Below are positions 15,989 to 25,607 of a DNA stretch of 61,759 bases, piece after piece. Within the stretch, counting starts at the first letter, position 1. Every line of letters begins with the position of its first letter. The stretch comes from an uncultured Eubacterium sp. (GTDB taxonomy: Bacteria; Bacillota; Clostridia; Lachnospirales; Lachnospiraceae). Under the pieces are notes generated by a model. It was given only the letters and a program-made list of their open reading frames with translations. It was not told the origin of the DNA and did no database searches. Location: positions 1 to 61,759 of the forward strand of contig CAKRGX010000012.1 of the NCBI GenBank assembly GCA_934338065.1. Direction: 5' to 3'. A program made the position numbers and the translations under genes.

Positions 15989-17623
15989 TTAAATGAAAGC
16001 TCCATTCGAAACTTCTTGTGCAAAAATACCGGAATACTTATAAATCCGCTGCGCTGCATCGCTTGCGGACAATTTTTCTTCCCGCCAATTGTTAATGTAG
16101 GACCGGTTCTCCGCAAAAACCGAAGTGTCGATTCCATCGGCATACAACAGCACCACAATTCCTGCATTATTTAAATGTTTCACGACGGTTGCTATGTCTT
16201 CGCCTTCCTTCGGCTGATACAGATAAGTATGTCGTCCCATAATCGCAAGCTCTTTCTCGACCTTTTGTACATATTCTAATGTTGTGTCGTATTCAGCACA
16301 ATTAAATTCAACTGTTATCGCACGCTGTCCCTTATAATTACTTCTTGCTTCACGGTCAACTACACTGTCTGAAGAGTCATGTGCATCTGCCAAAAGTTCC
16401 GTTACAACGCCGCAGGCGGAAGTCATGTTTGTCACACGATCAATCAGGATTAATTCTCCCAGTGTTTTGTGATTTTCAAACAGATCAACGACGATAGAAT
16501 CAGCAAATACTAACTCACATACGGCGATCTCATTTTTCTTTAATGTATTTGCGTCTTTTTTCTCACCCGTATTCACATCGATGGTATACTTAATATTTTT
16601 AATAACACCCGGAATTAATTTTGTTCCTAATTTAACAAAATAGTTCTTACCCTCTTCCAGTTCTGTGTCATCCATCCACAGCAAGGTTGCTTCTACGGAT
16701 GATGTGACGAATATATTGGCATCTAAGGAAAGAACGCAACCTCTGGATACATCTACTTCACGGTCTAACTGAATCGTCACCGGCTGTCCTGCTTCTGCCT
16801 GTTCCTGTTTCTGATCGGCAACATGAATACTCTTAACATGAGCTTGTTCATTACTTGGGTAAGTCGTGATCTCATCGCCAACGGCAATGCTTCCTGACTC
16901 AATCTGTCCCTGGAAACCACGGAATGTATGGTTTGGACGGCATACTCTTTGTACCGGCATATAAAAGCCCTGTTCCTCACGGCTGTGCTTAATGTCAACC
17001 TGCTCCAGATAGGTCAGCAGAGCGGGGCCGTCATACCAGTCCGTATTGTCACTCTTCGATGTAATATTATCTCCCTCTGTTGCAGACACCGGAATGATCA
17101 CCGTGTTTTCCAGTCCAAGTTCATTCTTCAGCGTCTGAATCTGTGCTTCGATCTCTTGAAAACGTTTCTGGTCATAACTGACCAGATCCATTTTATTCAC
17201 GGCAAATACAAAATACCGGATACCCATCAGGGAGCATATCCTTGCATGACGCCTTGTCTGGGTCAGCACACCCTGCTTTGCATCGATCAGAATAACGGCA
17301 AGATCAGCAAAGGAAGCTCCCACCGCCATGTTTCTTGTATACTCCTCATGTCCCGGTGTATCCGCAACAATAAAGCTTCTATTGTCCGTCGTAAAATACC
17401 GGTACGCAACGTCAATGGTGATTCCCTGTTCACGCTCTGCCATCAAACCATCTAACAACAGGGAGTAATCGATCGCGCCCTCTCTGCTCCCGACCTTTGA
17501 ATCCAACTCCAATGCTTTCTCCTGATCTGCATATAATAATTTTGAATCATATAAAATGTGCCCGATCAAAGTGGATTTACCATCATCAACACTTCCACAT
17601 GTAATAAATTTAAGTAACTGCAT
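15989..17623 (-). CDS. cysN: sulfate adenylyltransferase subunit 1 (GTPase)
   Basis: 544 residues. GTPase motifs are complete: GSVDDGKST (P-loop), DTPGHEEYTRNM and NKMD. EF-Tu-like beta-barrel domains follow. GTP hydrolysis drives adenylation of sulfate by CysD. The start has GGAGGG 7 bases upstream, 20 bases after cysD. The stop lies just before the metY promoter and operator. A CysC fusion is absent, and APS kinase is encoded separately at 39141. Confidence 0.97.
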   Translation of the reverse strand: MQLLKFITCGSVDDGKSTLIGHILYDSKLLYADQEKALELDSKVGSREGAIDYSLLLDGLMAEREQGITIDVAYRYFTTDNRSFIVADTPGHEEYTRNMAVGASFADLAVILIDAKQGVLTQTRRHARICSLMGIRYFVFAVNKMDLVSYDQKRFQEIEAQIQTLKNELGLENTVIIPVSATEGDNITSKSDNTDWYDGPALLTYLEQVDIKHSREEQGFYMPVQRVCRPNHTFRGFQGQIESGSIAVGDEITTYPSNEQAHVKSIHVADQKQEQAEAGQPVTIQLDREVDVSRGCVLSLDANIFVTSSVEATLLWMDDTELEEGKNYFVKLGTKLIPGVIKNIKYTIDVNTGEKKDANTLKKNEIAVCELVFADSIVVDLFENHKTLGELILIDRVTNMTSACGVVTELLADAHDSSDSVVDREARSNYKGQRAITVEFNCAEYDTTLEYVQKVEKELAIMGRHTYLYQPKEGEDIATVVKHLNNAGIVVLLYADGIDTSVFAENRSYINNWREEKLSASDAAQRIYKYSGIFAQEVSNGAFI

Positions 17624-17643
17624 ATTTTATCCCTCCGTCTTTC

Positions 17644-18549
17644 CTAGAAATATCCTTCTCTTTTTCTTCGTTCCATAGAACCTGCTGCCTCATTATCAAT
17701 CACACGCGTCGTACGCTCCGAGGATACAGCACTTAATGTCTCATCAATAATGGCATCTAAGGTATCCGCATCGGATTCCACACCGCCGGTAAGTGGATAG
17801 CAGCCCAGCGTTCTAAAACGAACTTTCTTATACTCAATCTTTTCACCCGGAAGCAGCCTCTCTTTTATGCGGTCATCATCAACCATAATAATATTTCCAT
17901 CACGCTCTATAACTGGTCGTTCTTTTGCAAAATATAGTGATGGGATTTCAATCTTTTCTCTTGCAATATACTGCCAGATATCTTTCTCTGTCCAGTTTGA
18001 AAGTGGGAATACCCGGACCTCTTCTCCCTTGAACAGCTTTGTATTAAACAGCTTCCACATCTCAGGCCTCTGATTCTTCGGATCCCAGGCATGTGCAGAA
18101 TTACGGAAGGAAAAAATTCTTTCTTTTGCCCTTGATTTCTCCTCGTCTCTTCGTCCACCACCAAATGCTGCCGTAAAGCCATACTTATCTAACGCCTGTT
18201 TCAGTGCCTGCGTCTTCATGATATCCGTATAAGCAGACCCATGATCAAATGGGTTGATTCCCTTCTTCACACCTTCCTCATTGATATACTCCAGCATCTC
18301 TAATCCGTACTTCTCGGCTACATGATCGCGAAATTCAATCATCTCTTTGAATTTCCATGTTGTATTGACATGAAGAAATGGAAATGGTGGTTTTTCAGGA
18401 TAAAATGCTTTCAACGCCAGATGAAGCATGACAGAACTGTCCTTTCCAATTGAATACAGCATGACGGGTTTCTCACATTCTGCCGCAACCTCTCTGATAA
18501 TGTATATTGCTTCTGCTTCTAATTCGTCTAAGTGTGTCATTGTACTCAT
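17644..18549 (-). CDS. cysD: sulfate adenylyltransferase subunit 2
   Basis: 301 residues. The PP-loop motif [18 protein letters not shown] and the substrate region [17 protein letters not shown] are visible; the C-terminus [12 protein letters not shown] is typical of CysD. Makes adenosine 5'-phosphosulfate (APS) with CysN. It is preceded within 13 bases by the AprB-like gene, so activation and reduction of sulfate are encoded together. Confidence 0.97.
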   Translation of the reverse strand: MSTMTHLDELEAEAIYIIREVAAECEKPVMLYSIGKDSSVMLHLALKAFYPEKPPFPFLHVNTTWKFKEMIEFRDHVAEKYGLEMLEYINEEGVKKGINPFDHGSAYTDIMKTQALKQALDKYGFTAAFGGGRRDEEKSRAKERIFSFRNSAHAWDPKNQRPEMWKLFNTKLFKGEEVRVFPLSNWTEKDIWQYIAREKIEIPSLYFAKERPVIERDGNIIMVDDDRIKERLLPGEKIEYKKVRFRTLGCYPLTGGVESDADTLDAIIDETLSAVSSERTTRVIDNEAAGSMERRKREGYF

Positions 18550-18561
18550 AAGATCTCTCCT

Positions 18562-18873
18562 TTAATATTTATTTGATTCTTTCGTATTGATTACAATAGT
18601 TTTCTTGTTTCCATCCGGAGCGGTTACTGTCCATATTCTTTCGTCACCTTTTTCTTCCACAGAAAGAACTGAACCCTTTCCCCCCATATCAGCACCTAGG
18701 AAAAACGCAATTGCTTTACACTTACATTCTTTCAGGCAGGAAGTACACCCCCAGCAATCCTTTTCCCTTTTTATGACTGCCTTTCCATCTCTGAGCTTAA
18801 TCAAATTTCCGGGACATGCCTGCACACATTTTCCGCATCCTACGCATTTCTGATGATTGATTGCTATACTCAT
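18562..18873 (-). CDS. aprB: APS reductase beta-like ferredoxin (AprB-type)
   Basis: 103 residues. Two 4Fe-4S sites are visible: CVGCGKCVQACP and CWGCTSCLKECKC. It is shorter than the AprB of sulfate-respiring bacteria. Passes electrons to the FAD of the alpha subunit. The ATG at 18873 lies 2 bases after the aprA stop and uses the GGAGG at the aprA end, so the two subunits are coupled. No membrane Qmo complex is encoded nearby, which supports an assimilatory role. Confidence 0.88.
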   Translation of the reverse strand: MSIAINHQKCVGCGKCVQACPGNLIKLRDGKAVIKREKDCWGCTSCLKECKCKAIAFFLGADMGGKGSVLSVEEKGDERIWTVTAPDGNKKTIVINTKESNKY

Positions 18874-18875
18874 TT

Positions 18876-20606
18876 TTACCTCCATTCCCGAACTCTGTTA
18901 TTTTCATCAAAAGAGAAAACCAGTTTATGTTTTGCATCCACTAACTCTCTCATAACGATATGAACTGTCCCATTTTCTTTAAAGGAATTTACATATTTTT
19001 CAAATGCACTGCTCTTCTTAGGATAATTCATATTTTCGGCAAAACTGTGCCATCTTGTTTCCTTTCTTGCCTTCAGATGTTCAATAACAGAAAAACAGAC
19101 CGTCATTCTCTCCTGAATTTCATAAATCTGCAACAGTTCATCCATATCCTCTGCGTGCAGTGAACGGATTACTGGAAGCAGTCCCTCCAGTTTTTCTTTC
19201 GCAAGGTCAAGACCTGCTTCATTAAATTGATAACTACTCCCTATCCCGCCGGCATAAGTATCCATGATCTTTTGCATCGTCTCCTCAGCTTGTTCGATCG
19301 TAATATAAGAGCTTTCATTTTCAAAATAATGCTGATAGCGTTCTATACATTTGTGTGCTTTTTCCTTAAAACTGTCTCCCCTCCGGGTGTCCTCATTTCT
19401 TTCATTTAAAAAGCTCTCGATACTTTCACCCGCAATTTTTCCTTCTACCAGAGCCCCTGTCACATATTTCTGAGGAGCACCACCTGCAACATCCCCTGCG
19501 GCATAGAGTCCCTTTATCGTAGTAGAACGATTATCATCGATCCAGTATCCACTTGCCGTATGTCCACCGACAATATAAGGCTCTGTTCCTTCAATCTCGA
19601 CATTCTGCGATGCCGGTCCCTGTCCACCCTCCAGCCATTTCAGTGTCTGGCTTGGTGCCATATTTAAATAGGCTTTATATAAATCTTCTTCCTGTTCTTT
19701 CGTAATCTCATCCGTCTTAAGGTAACATGGTCCGCGTCCTTCCTGATTCTCCTTTGTCGTACCATATACCCTCTCACAAGTTGCAACTCCATATTTAGTC
19801 TCATATATTTCGGAAAGTCCATTCATCTGCTTCGCATGAACCCCCTGGGCAATCGTGCCTGTAGGCGCGATGGTATCCTTACAGCGCAAGGCAATGAAGC
19901 GCATCTCAAAAGTAGTCATTTCTGCTCCTGCATTAATCCCCATTGCATATCCTGCCCCTGTATTAAAAGGCGGATACCACATCTTATGCCTGGAAAACCC
20001 CGGATTATTTGGCCGGTAAAGTCCTGCCGCCCCTCCGGTAGCCGTCAATACCGCCCTTGCCCGGATCACATAAGCCACTTTCTTGTCCACATCAAAACCG
20101 GCCGCTCCAAGAATCTCATTATTCTCCACTATGTAGTCCGTTATATTAATGTGGTTTAATACGGTAACATTCCTCTGACGTTCTGCCATTTCCGCCAGAA
20201 TCGGTTTGATGTTTTCACCATTGATCTTGATATTGCGGTTTCCTCTCGTCACATATTTCCCGTCTGCGTCCTTTAAAATAACAAGTCCGTTATCTTCCAA
20301 CACTTTTGTTACTTCATTCAGGTCTTCTGACATAGATAAAAGCAAGTCCTCTCTCACAATTCCTTTGGCATCCTGCTTTGCATAATTGACATAATCCATA
20401 GGAACTCTGCCCTCTGTAATGTACGCATTAATCGCATTTACTCCTGCCGCCAGACAGCCACTCCGCCTAATGTTCGCTTTCTCTGCGATCAAAACGTCAC
20501 AGTTTTCTTTTTGTCCTAATACATAAGCTGCATAACAGCCTGCTGTTCCACCACCAATGATCAAAACATCCGTTGAGATAAATTTTGTTTCAAATTGTTC
20601 TTTCAT
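18876..20606 (-). CDS. aprA: adenylylsulfate reductase alpha-like flavoprotein (AprA-type)
   Basis: 576 residues of the fumarate reductase/AprA flavoprotein family. FAD-binding VLIIGGGTAGCYAAYVLGQ at the N-terminus, RSGCLAAGVNAINAY next, then MRFIALRCKDTIAPTG and GLYAAGDVAGGAPQKY. Reduces APS to sulfite and AMP. Together with AprB, CysDN and the sulfate transporter, it replaces the usual CysH thioredoxin-dependent reductase; no CysH is seen. Start at 20606 has GGAG 6 bases upstream. Direction of catalysis is inferred from context. Confidence 0.9.
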   Translation of the reverse strand: MKEQFETKFISTDVLIIGGGTAGCYAAYVLGQKENCDVLIAEKANIRRSGCLAAGVNAINAYITEGRVPMDYVNYAKQDAKGIVREDLLLSMSEDLNEVTKVLEDNGLVILKDADGKYVTRGNRNIKINGENIKPILAEMAERQRNVTVLNHINITDYIVENNEILGAAGFDVDKKVAYVIRARAVLTATGGAAGLYRPNNPGFSRHKMWYPPFNTGAGYAMGINAGAEMTTFEMRFIALRCKDTIAPTGTIAQGVHAKQMNGLSEIYETKYGVATCERVYGTTKENQEGRGPCYLKTDEITKEQEEDLYKAYLNMAPSQTLKWLEGGQGPASQNVEIEGTEPYIVGGHTASGYWIDDNRSTTIKGLYAAGDVAGGAPQKYVTGALVEGKIAGESIESFLNERNEDTRRGDSFKEKAHKCIERYQHYFENESSYITIEQAEETMQKIMDTYAGGIGSSYQFNEAGLDLAKEKLEGLLPVIRSLHAEDMDELLQIYEIQERMTVCFSVIEHLKARKETRWHSFAENMNYPKKSSAFEKYVNSFKENGTVHIVMRELVDAKHKLVFSFDENNRVREWR

Positions 20607-20626
20607 ATTGATCTCCATTCCTGGTT

Positions 20627-21688
20627 TTACATAAATACTTCATCACCCAATAAAACGTAATTATCAAGAATCTTCACTTCTTCATCCTTTGTCAGGATCA
20701 GACGGTACACAAGCACATAGACTTCCTCACCAACCGATACAGGATTTTCGCCCATGCTCCGGGAACCAACGATAACTTTATCTCCTACCTTTACCGTTAT
20801 CTCCGAATAATCTCCGCGGAACACAACCCTGGTAACAACTCCCGGTGATGATGTTGCCGCAAATTGCTGGGATTCATTTTCTTTATAGATTCTTACAAAT
20901 TCCGGCCGGATCAGCACCTCGTCAAAACCGTCAACCTGTTCAAAAGAACGAAGTCCCTCATAATCCTTAAATACTGCATTTTGTCCGAAAAAATTCGCCG
21001 TAAATGAAGTTTTGGGATTGGCATAAATGTCTGCCGGCGAACCAATCTGTTCAATTCTTCCCTTATTCGTTAGTATGATCTCATCCGACACCTCAATCGC
21101 CTCGTCCTGATCGTGTGTGACAAATATACTCGTAATTCCCAGATTGGTAATCATTTCTTTCAACCAGCTTCTAAGCTCCTGTCTGACCTTAGCATCGATT
21201 GCCGCAAAAGGCTCATCTAGCAGCAGCAATTGGGGATTTGGAGCAATCGCTCTGGCAAAGGCAACCCTCTGCCTCTGTCCACCGGATAACTGATTGGGGT
21301 ACCGCTTTCCCAGCCCCTTCAGATTAACCAGTTCAAGCAGTTCCTCCACTCTCTCTTCTATCTGTTTCTTCGGCACCTTTTGTATTTTCAGACCAGCCGC
21401 AATATTTTCAGCCACTGTCATATAGCGAAACAAAGCATAATTTTGAAAGACAAATCCAATTCCTCTCTTGCTCCCCGGAAGATCATTCACTATTTTTCCG
21501 TTTATGATAATGTCCCCACTATCTTGTTTTTCCAGCCCGGCGATCATCCGTAAGATTGTCGTCTTGCCCGAACCACTCGGTCCTAACAACGCCACCAGTT
21601 TTCCTTTTTCTATGCTGAAATTAACATCCGTTGACGCCTGATACGATCCATAGGTCTTATTGATATTTTTCAGAGTTATGTATTCCAT
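20627..21688 (-). CDS. cysA: sulfate/thiosulfate ABC transporter ATP-binding protein
   Basis: 353 residues. Walker A GPSGSGKTT, signature LSGGQRQRVAFARA and Walker B LLLDEPFAAID are intact. The C-terminal about 110 residues form the TOBE-type regulatory region. Powers sulfate uptake through CysT and CysW. The gap to cysW is 13 bases and to aprA 20 bases, so transport and reduction are one unit. Confidence 0.96.
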   Translation of the reverse strand: MEYITLKNINKTYGSYQASTDVNFSIEKGKLVALLGPSGSGKTTILRMIAGLEKQDSGDIIINGKIVNDLPGSKRGIGFVFQNYALFRYMTVAENIAAGLKIQKVPKKQIEERVEELLELVNLKGLGKRYPNQLSGGQRQRVAFARAIAPNPQLLLLDEPFAAIDAKVRQELRSWLKEMITNLGITSIFVTHDQDEAIEVSDEIILTNKGRIEQIGSPADIYANPKTSFTANFFGQNAVFKDYEGLRSFEQVDGFDEVLIRPEFVRIYKENESQQFAATSSPGVVTRVVFRGDYSEITVKVGDKVIVGSRSMGENPVSVGEEVYVLVYRLILTKDEEVKILDNYVLLGDEVFM

Positions 21689-21701
21689 CGTAAATCATTC
21701 C

Positions 21702-22517
21702 TCATTTCTTTTCTAAAACATTCCTCAGCACCAATATGATGACTGCCATGAGTATCAGCAATGATGATACAGCAAAAGCTCCCGTAAAATCATATCCCTG
21801 ATACAGCATTTCCACATGTAACGGAAGTGTATTCGTGAGCCCCTTCAAATGCCCTGACAAAACTGACACAGCTCCAAATTCCCCCATTGCCCTTGCTGCA
21901 CAGAGAACTACGCCAAAAAGAAATGCCCATCGAATATGCGGAAATGTTATTTTCCGGAAAATCGTAAAACCATTCATTCCCATCAGTGCTGCTGCCTCTT
22001 CTTCATCCGTTCCCAATGCATTTAATACAGGGATGATCTCTCTTGAGATATAAGGAAAGGTAACAAAGATCGTTGCCAGTACAACACCGGGAACAGCAAA
22101 TATAATCGAAACTCCAAAATAATCCAGTAAAGGATACAGAATACTTTTGCGCCCATAGGTCAATAAAAAGATCAGACCTGCAATAACCGGTGAAATAGTC
22201 AGCGGCAGATCAATGAGTGCCGAGATCACTTTCCTGCCTTTGAACTCAAACCTTGTCAGACACCAGGCAGCACTCAGTCCAAACAGCGTATTAACCCCCA
22301 GCGCCCATAACATAGTAAAGATCGTAAGCTTCATTGCCTTCCGTGTATAGGGATCCGCTATGGAGCCGGCAAACTTCTTCACCCCCGCAGCCAGCGATGT
22401 GTAAACAATATAACTGAGAGGCAAAATAAGCATGACCACTAGAAACAAAATACATACACCGATCATCAGCCATTTAACAAATTTATTTTCTTTTCTAATA
22501 GATGATTTTTTCTCCAT
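21702..22517 (-). CDS. cysW: sulfate ABC transporter permease CysW
   Basis: 271 residues with about six membrane segments. The permease coupling loop reads EEEAAALMGMNGFTIFRKI, and LPLTISPVIAGLIFLLTYG and ARAMGEFGAVSVLSG are typical of CysW. The start is taken as ATG 22517; a GTG at 22526 is possible but has no ribosome binding site. It directly follows cysT. Confidence 0.93.
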   Translation of the reverse strand: MEKKSSIRKENKFVKWLMIGVCILFLVVMLILPLSYIVYTSLAAGVKKFAGSIADPYTRKAMKLTIFTMLWALGVNTLFGLSAAWCLTRFEFKGRKVISALIDLPLTISPVIAGLIFLLTYGRKSILYPLLDYFGVSIIFAVPGVVLATIFVTFPYISREIIPVLNALGTDEEEAAALMGMNGFTIFRKITFPHIRWAFLFGVVLCAARAMGEFGAVSVLSGHLKGLTNTLPLHVEMLYQGYDFTGAFAVSSLLILMAVIILVLRNVLEKK

Positions 22518-22529
22518 ATCGTTCACCCA

Positions 22530-23357
22530 CTATTTCACTTTCTTTGCTGCTCTGTATTGAATAACAGAATTCATCATTAATATGACAAATGCCGTAATAA
22601 GCATAACCAGAGCAATCGATGTTGCCGCTGTATAATCAAACTCCTGCAATTTTGACATGATCATCAGCGGAGCAATCTCCGTATCAAACGGCTTATTTCC
22701 TGCAATAAACACAACACTTCCATACTCACCCAGGCATCGGGCAAAAGCCATCGTAAAGCCGCCGATCAGCGCCGGAAAGATCTCCGGAAAGATTGCCTTC
22801 CGAAATGTCCGGAACGGAGAAGCCCCCAATATCTCCATAGCCTCTTCATAAGATCCGTCTAATTTTTCCAGCACTGGCTGAACACTTCTTACAACAAACG
22901 GAATACCGACAAACACTAAAGCAAAAATAATACCGGCTTTCGTATAAGCAATCGAAATTCCCATTTTAGCGAAAACTCGTCCAATCCATCCATCCGTCGT
23001 TGTCAGATGGGTAAGTGCAATACCCGCTACCGCAGTCGGCAGGGCAAAAGGAAGTTCGATCATGCCGTCCATGATTTTTTTCCCCGGAAAATCATACCTG
23101 ACCAGTACCCATGCCAGAATCACTCCCATCACGGCATTGATCAGCGAAGCAATAAATGCAGTAGAAAAACTGACCCAGAAAGCATACAGCACTCTTTTTC
23201 CTGTAATAATCCCGAAAAATTCCACCGGGGACAATCTGGCTGTATAAACCACCAAAGAACAAAGAGGAATCAGTACAATAACACTCAGCATTGATATTGT
23301 AATCCCCCATGTTAATCCAAAGCCCGGAATCACTCGTTTTTGTCTTGTTTTACTCAT
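22530..23357 (-). CDS. cysT: sulfate ABC transporter permease CysT
   Basis: 275 residues, six predicted membrane segments, with the coupling loop YEEAMEILGASPFRTFRKAI and the CysT block LPFALPTAVAGIALTHL. The ATG at 23357 overlaps the last codons and stop of sbp, which is a sign of coupled translation; upstream in-frame codons extend into sbp and look unused. Confidence 0.93.
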   Translation of the reverse strand: MSKTRQKRVIPGFGLTWGITISMLSVIVLIPLCSLVVYTARLSPVEFFGIITGKRVLYAFWVSFSTAFIASLINAVMGVILAWVLVRYDFPGKKIMDGMIELPFALPTAVAGIALTHLTTTDGWIGRVFAKMGISIAYTKAGIIFALVFVGIPFVVRSVQPVLEKLDGSYEEAMEILGASPFRTFRKAIFPEIFPALIGGFTMAFARCLGEYGSVVFIAGNKPFDTEIAPLMIMSKLQEFDYTAATSIALVMLITAFVILMMNSVIQYRAAKKVK

Positions 23358-24408
23358 ATATCCTGTCGAAAAGGCCGCCATCTGAGAAATGCTTCGTAGC
23401 AGCTTCTTTCCATCCTCCAAAATGTTCAATATCTGTCAAGTCAACATTTTTTACAATCCACCGATGATCTTTAGGTATTGTTTTAATATTCCTTTCATCA
23501 TTCAGAATCTCATATTGTTTCGAAATCTCTGTGTCAACCGGACGATAATAATTATCTGCCTCTGTCTTCTGTGCCTCTTTAGAATATAAGTAACTCAGAT
23601 ATTCTGTTGACACATCTGTTGTTCCATGTTTTTTTACCATTTCATCCACAAGAGCGACCGTAGGCTGGCAGATGATGGAAGCCGAAGGAACAACAATCTC
23701 ATATTCACCCGGATATTCTTCCAGACTCAAGAACGCCTCATTTTCCCATGCGATCAACACATCTCCCTGTCCATTTTCAACAAATGATGTTGTCGATGCC
23801 CGTGCACCGGAATCTAATACAAGCACATTTTTATAAAGCGTCTCCATTGATTTTAAAATCTGTTCTTCGCTCTTTCCCTGCTTTTGAAAATAATACCACG
23901 CTGCCAGATAATTCCATCTCGCTCCGCCACTCGTTTTCGGATTGGGTGTGATCACACCAACATCTTTCCTCAATAGATCATTCCAGTCATAAATCTTCTT
24001 GGGATTACCACCCCGAACCAAAAATACGATCGTAGAAGTATACGGAGCCGACTGTTTAGGAAATCTCTTCACGAAATCATCGGCTAGCATCCCTGTATCA
24101 GAAATGGCGCGGATATCCTGCTCCAATGCCAGAGTAACAACATCCGCCTCCAATCCATTGGACACTTCCAGCGCTTGTTTGCCAGATCCGCCATGTGATT
24201 GAATAATTTCAATATCCTGTCCCGTTTTTTGTTTCCAATGTTCTGTAAAAAGCTTGTTATAGCTTTCATATAATTCTCTTGTCGGATCATACGAAACATT
24301 AATAATGTAATTTCTTTTTGTTATCCCACACCCGGAGCAAAGGACTGCCAAGCTCAAAATAATTAAAAAAACTGACCTTTTTTTTAATTTATGTAAATCT
24401 TTTATCAT
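23350..24408 (-). CDS. sbp: sulfate-binding lipoprotein
   Basis: 352 residues. The lipobox LAVLCSGCG gives a lipid-anchored extracellular binding protein. The mature part begins INVSYDPTRELYESYNKLF and contains QSHGGSGKQAL, the sulfate-contacting pattern, and TPNPKTSGGARWNYLAAW. Delivers sulfate (possibly thiosulfate) to CysTW. It is preceded by a copy of the 17-bp palindrome and by a 28-bp perfect hairpin after cysK. Confidence 0.94.
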   Translation of the reverse strand: MIKDLHKLKKRSVFLIILSLAVLCSGCGITKRNYIINVSYDPTRELYESYNKLFTEHWKQKTGQDIEIIQSHGGSGKQALEVSNGLEADVVTLALEQDIRAISDTGMLADDFVKRFPKQSAPYTSTIVFLVRGGNPKKIYDWNDLLRKDVGVITPNPKTSGGARWNYLAAWYYFQKQGKSEEQILKSMETLYKNVLVLDSGARASTTSFVENGQGDVLIAWENEAFLSLEEYPGEYEIVVPSASIICQPTVALVDEMVKKHGTTDVSTEYLSYLYSKEAQKTEADNYYRPVDTEISKQYEILNDERNIKTIPKDHRWIVKNVDLTDIEHFGGWKEAATKHFSDGGLFDRIYE

Positions 24409-24416
24409 TTCTTTTC

Positions 24417-24433
24417 CCTACCATTTCAATAGG
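24417..24433. promoter_or_regulatory. 17-bp palindromic operator before sbp
   Basis: On the minus strand CCTATTGAAATGGTAGG, almost identical to the element at metY (2 differences). It lies 8 bases before the sbp start codon, so binding there would block elongation or a promoter just upstream. Likely a CymR-type site. Confidence 0.65.
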
Positions 24434-24448
24434 TTTTTAAGTGATATT

Positions 24449-24476
24449 TTTTCCCGCATTTTAAAATGCGGGAAAA
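24449..24476. repeat. 28-bp perfect palindrome between cysK and sbp
   Basis: CCCGCATTTT (24453-24462) is followed directly by its complement AAAATGCGGG, with TTTT and AAAA extending the arms. On either strand the right arm is followed by A rather than T residues, so it is a poor intrinsic terminator. It may stabilise or process the cysK mRNA, or set the cysK to transporter ratio. Confidence 0.6.
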
Positions 24477-24484
24477 TCAAGTTT

Positions 24485-25423
24485 TTATTTCTTTGCAAAT
24501 AATGATGTGGATAAATAACGATCGCCGGAATCCGGAAGCAGGGCAACAATTGTTTTTCCTTTATTTTCCGGTCTCTTAGCTAAGATCTCCGCAGCCTTTA
24601 ATGCTGCACCGGATGAAATACCAACGAGAATACCCTCCGACACGGCAAAATTTCTTCCCTCTTCAAAAGCATCATCATTTTCTATTGTAATAACCTCATC
24701 ATAAACCTTTGTATTCAATACCTCCGGCACAAATCCTGCACCGATTCCCTGAATCTTATGCGGTCCTGCGGTTCCTTTTGAAAGGACAGGGCTTGACGCC
24801 GGTTCTACCGCAACAATCTTGATATCCGGATTCTTTGACTTCAAATACTCCCCGATACCGGTAATCGTTCCACCGGTTCCCACTCCCGCTACGAACAGGT
24901 CAACCTTTCCATCCGTCTGATTCCAGATCTCCGGACCGGTTGTCTGCTTATGCATCTTAGGGTTTGCCGGATTCACAAACTGTCCAAGAATGTAAGAGCC
25001 CGGAGTTTCTTTATTGATCTCTTCTGCTTTTTCAATAGCTCCCTTCATTCCCTTTGCGCCTTCTGTAAGTACGATCTCAGCACCATAAGCCTTTAACAGA
25101 TTTCTTCTCTCAATACTCATTGTATCCGGAAGCGTAAGCACTGCCTTATACCCCTTCGCTGCTGCAACTGCTGCAAGACCAATACCCGTATTGCCACTCG
25201 TTGGCTCAATGATCGTTGCTCCTGGTTTTAATAATCCCTTCTCCTCTGCATCCTCAATCATCGAAAGGGCAATACGATCTTTTACAGAACCTGCCGGGTT
25301 CAGGTATTCCAGCTTGGCAAGAATCGTCGCCTCTGTCACTCCTGCTTTTTTTTGATAATTATTTAACTGTAATAATGGTGTGTTACCAATCAACTCTGTT
25401 GCACTCTGTTTAATATCTGCCAT
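24485..25423 (-). CDS. cysK: cysteine synthase (O-acetylserine sulfhydrylase)
   Basis: 312 residues. The PLP lysine lies in [15 protein letters not shown], the phosphate-binding loop is [14 protein letters not shown], and [10 protein letters not shown] is intact. Makes cysteine from O-acetylserine and sulfide. In Gram-positive bacteria CysK also partners CymR as a sensor, and a CymR-like gene is found in the same block. First gene of the leftward sulfur cluster, under a promoter with the 17-bp operator. Serine acetyltransferase is not encoded in this window. Confidence 0.97.
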   Translation of the reverse strand: MADIKQSATELIGNTPLLQLNNYQKKAGVTEATILAKLEYLNPAGSVKDRIALSMIEDAEEKGLLKPGATIIEPTSGNTGIGLAAVAAAKGYKAVLTLPDTMSIERRNLLKAYGAEIVLTEGAKGMKGAIEKAEEINKETPGSYILGQFVNPANPKMHKQTTGPEIWNQTDGKVDLFVAGVGTGGTITGIGEYLKSKNPDIKIVAVEPASSPVLSKGTAGPHKIQGIGAGFVPEVLNTKVYDEVITIENDDAFEEGRNFAVSEGILVGISSGAALKAAEILAKRPENKGKTIVALLPDSGDRYLSTSLFAKK

Positions 25424-25440
25424 TTTTTCTTCCTACCTTT

Positions 25441-25486
25441 CCTATCAATTTAGTAGGATAATAACATAATCTATTTAAACTGTCAA
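25441..25486 (-). promoter_or_regulatory. cysK promoter with 17-bp operator at the transcription start
   Basis: On the minus strand TTGACA, 17 bases, TATTAT, the best promoter in the window. Directly downstream lies the palindrome whose plus-strand reading is CCTATCAATTTAGTAGG (25441-25457). Position over the start site suggests repression. A further CCTAC half-site follows at 25432. Confidence 0.75.
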
Positions 25487-25547
25487 CAATTTTGTGATAA
25501 TTTCCGTTTATAAAAATGGACTTTTGACCCCTGATCCTATAAAATTA

Positions 25548-25588
25548 AAAAACCGATGTTTCAGCTTTTCGCCAAAACAACGGTTTTT
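25548..25588. terminator. terminator after the L25 gene
   Basis: AAAAACCG (25548-25555) pairs with CGGTTTTT (25581-25588), with inner GTTT/AAAC and GC/GC pairs. On the minus strand a run of T follows, so it ends the rplY transcript. Confidence 0.8.
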
Positions 25589-25607
25589 ATATTTCTTTAA
25601 CTGTCCA

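Noticed and set aside
16928..17455. 175-codon open frame opposite cysN
   Set aside because: Shadow frame of a conserved GTPase gene.
25500..25545. A further copy of the 17-bp sulfur operator near 25530
   Set aside because: Only CCTAT half-sites, no symmetrical second half.
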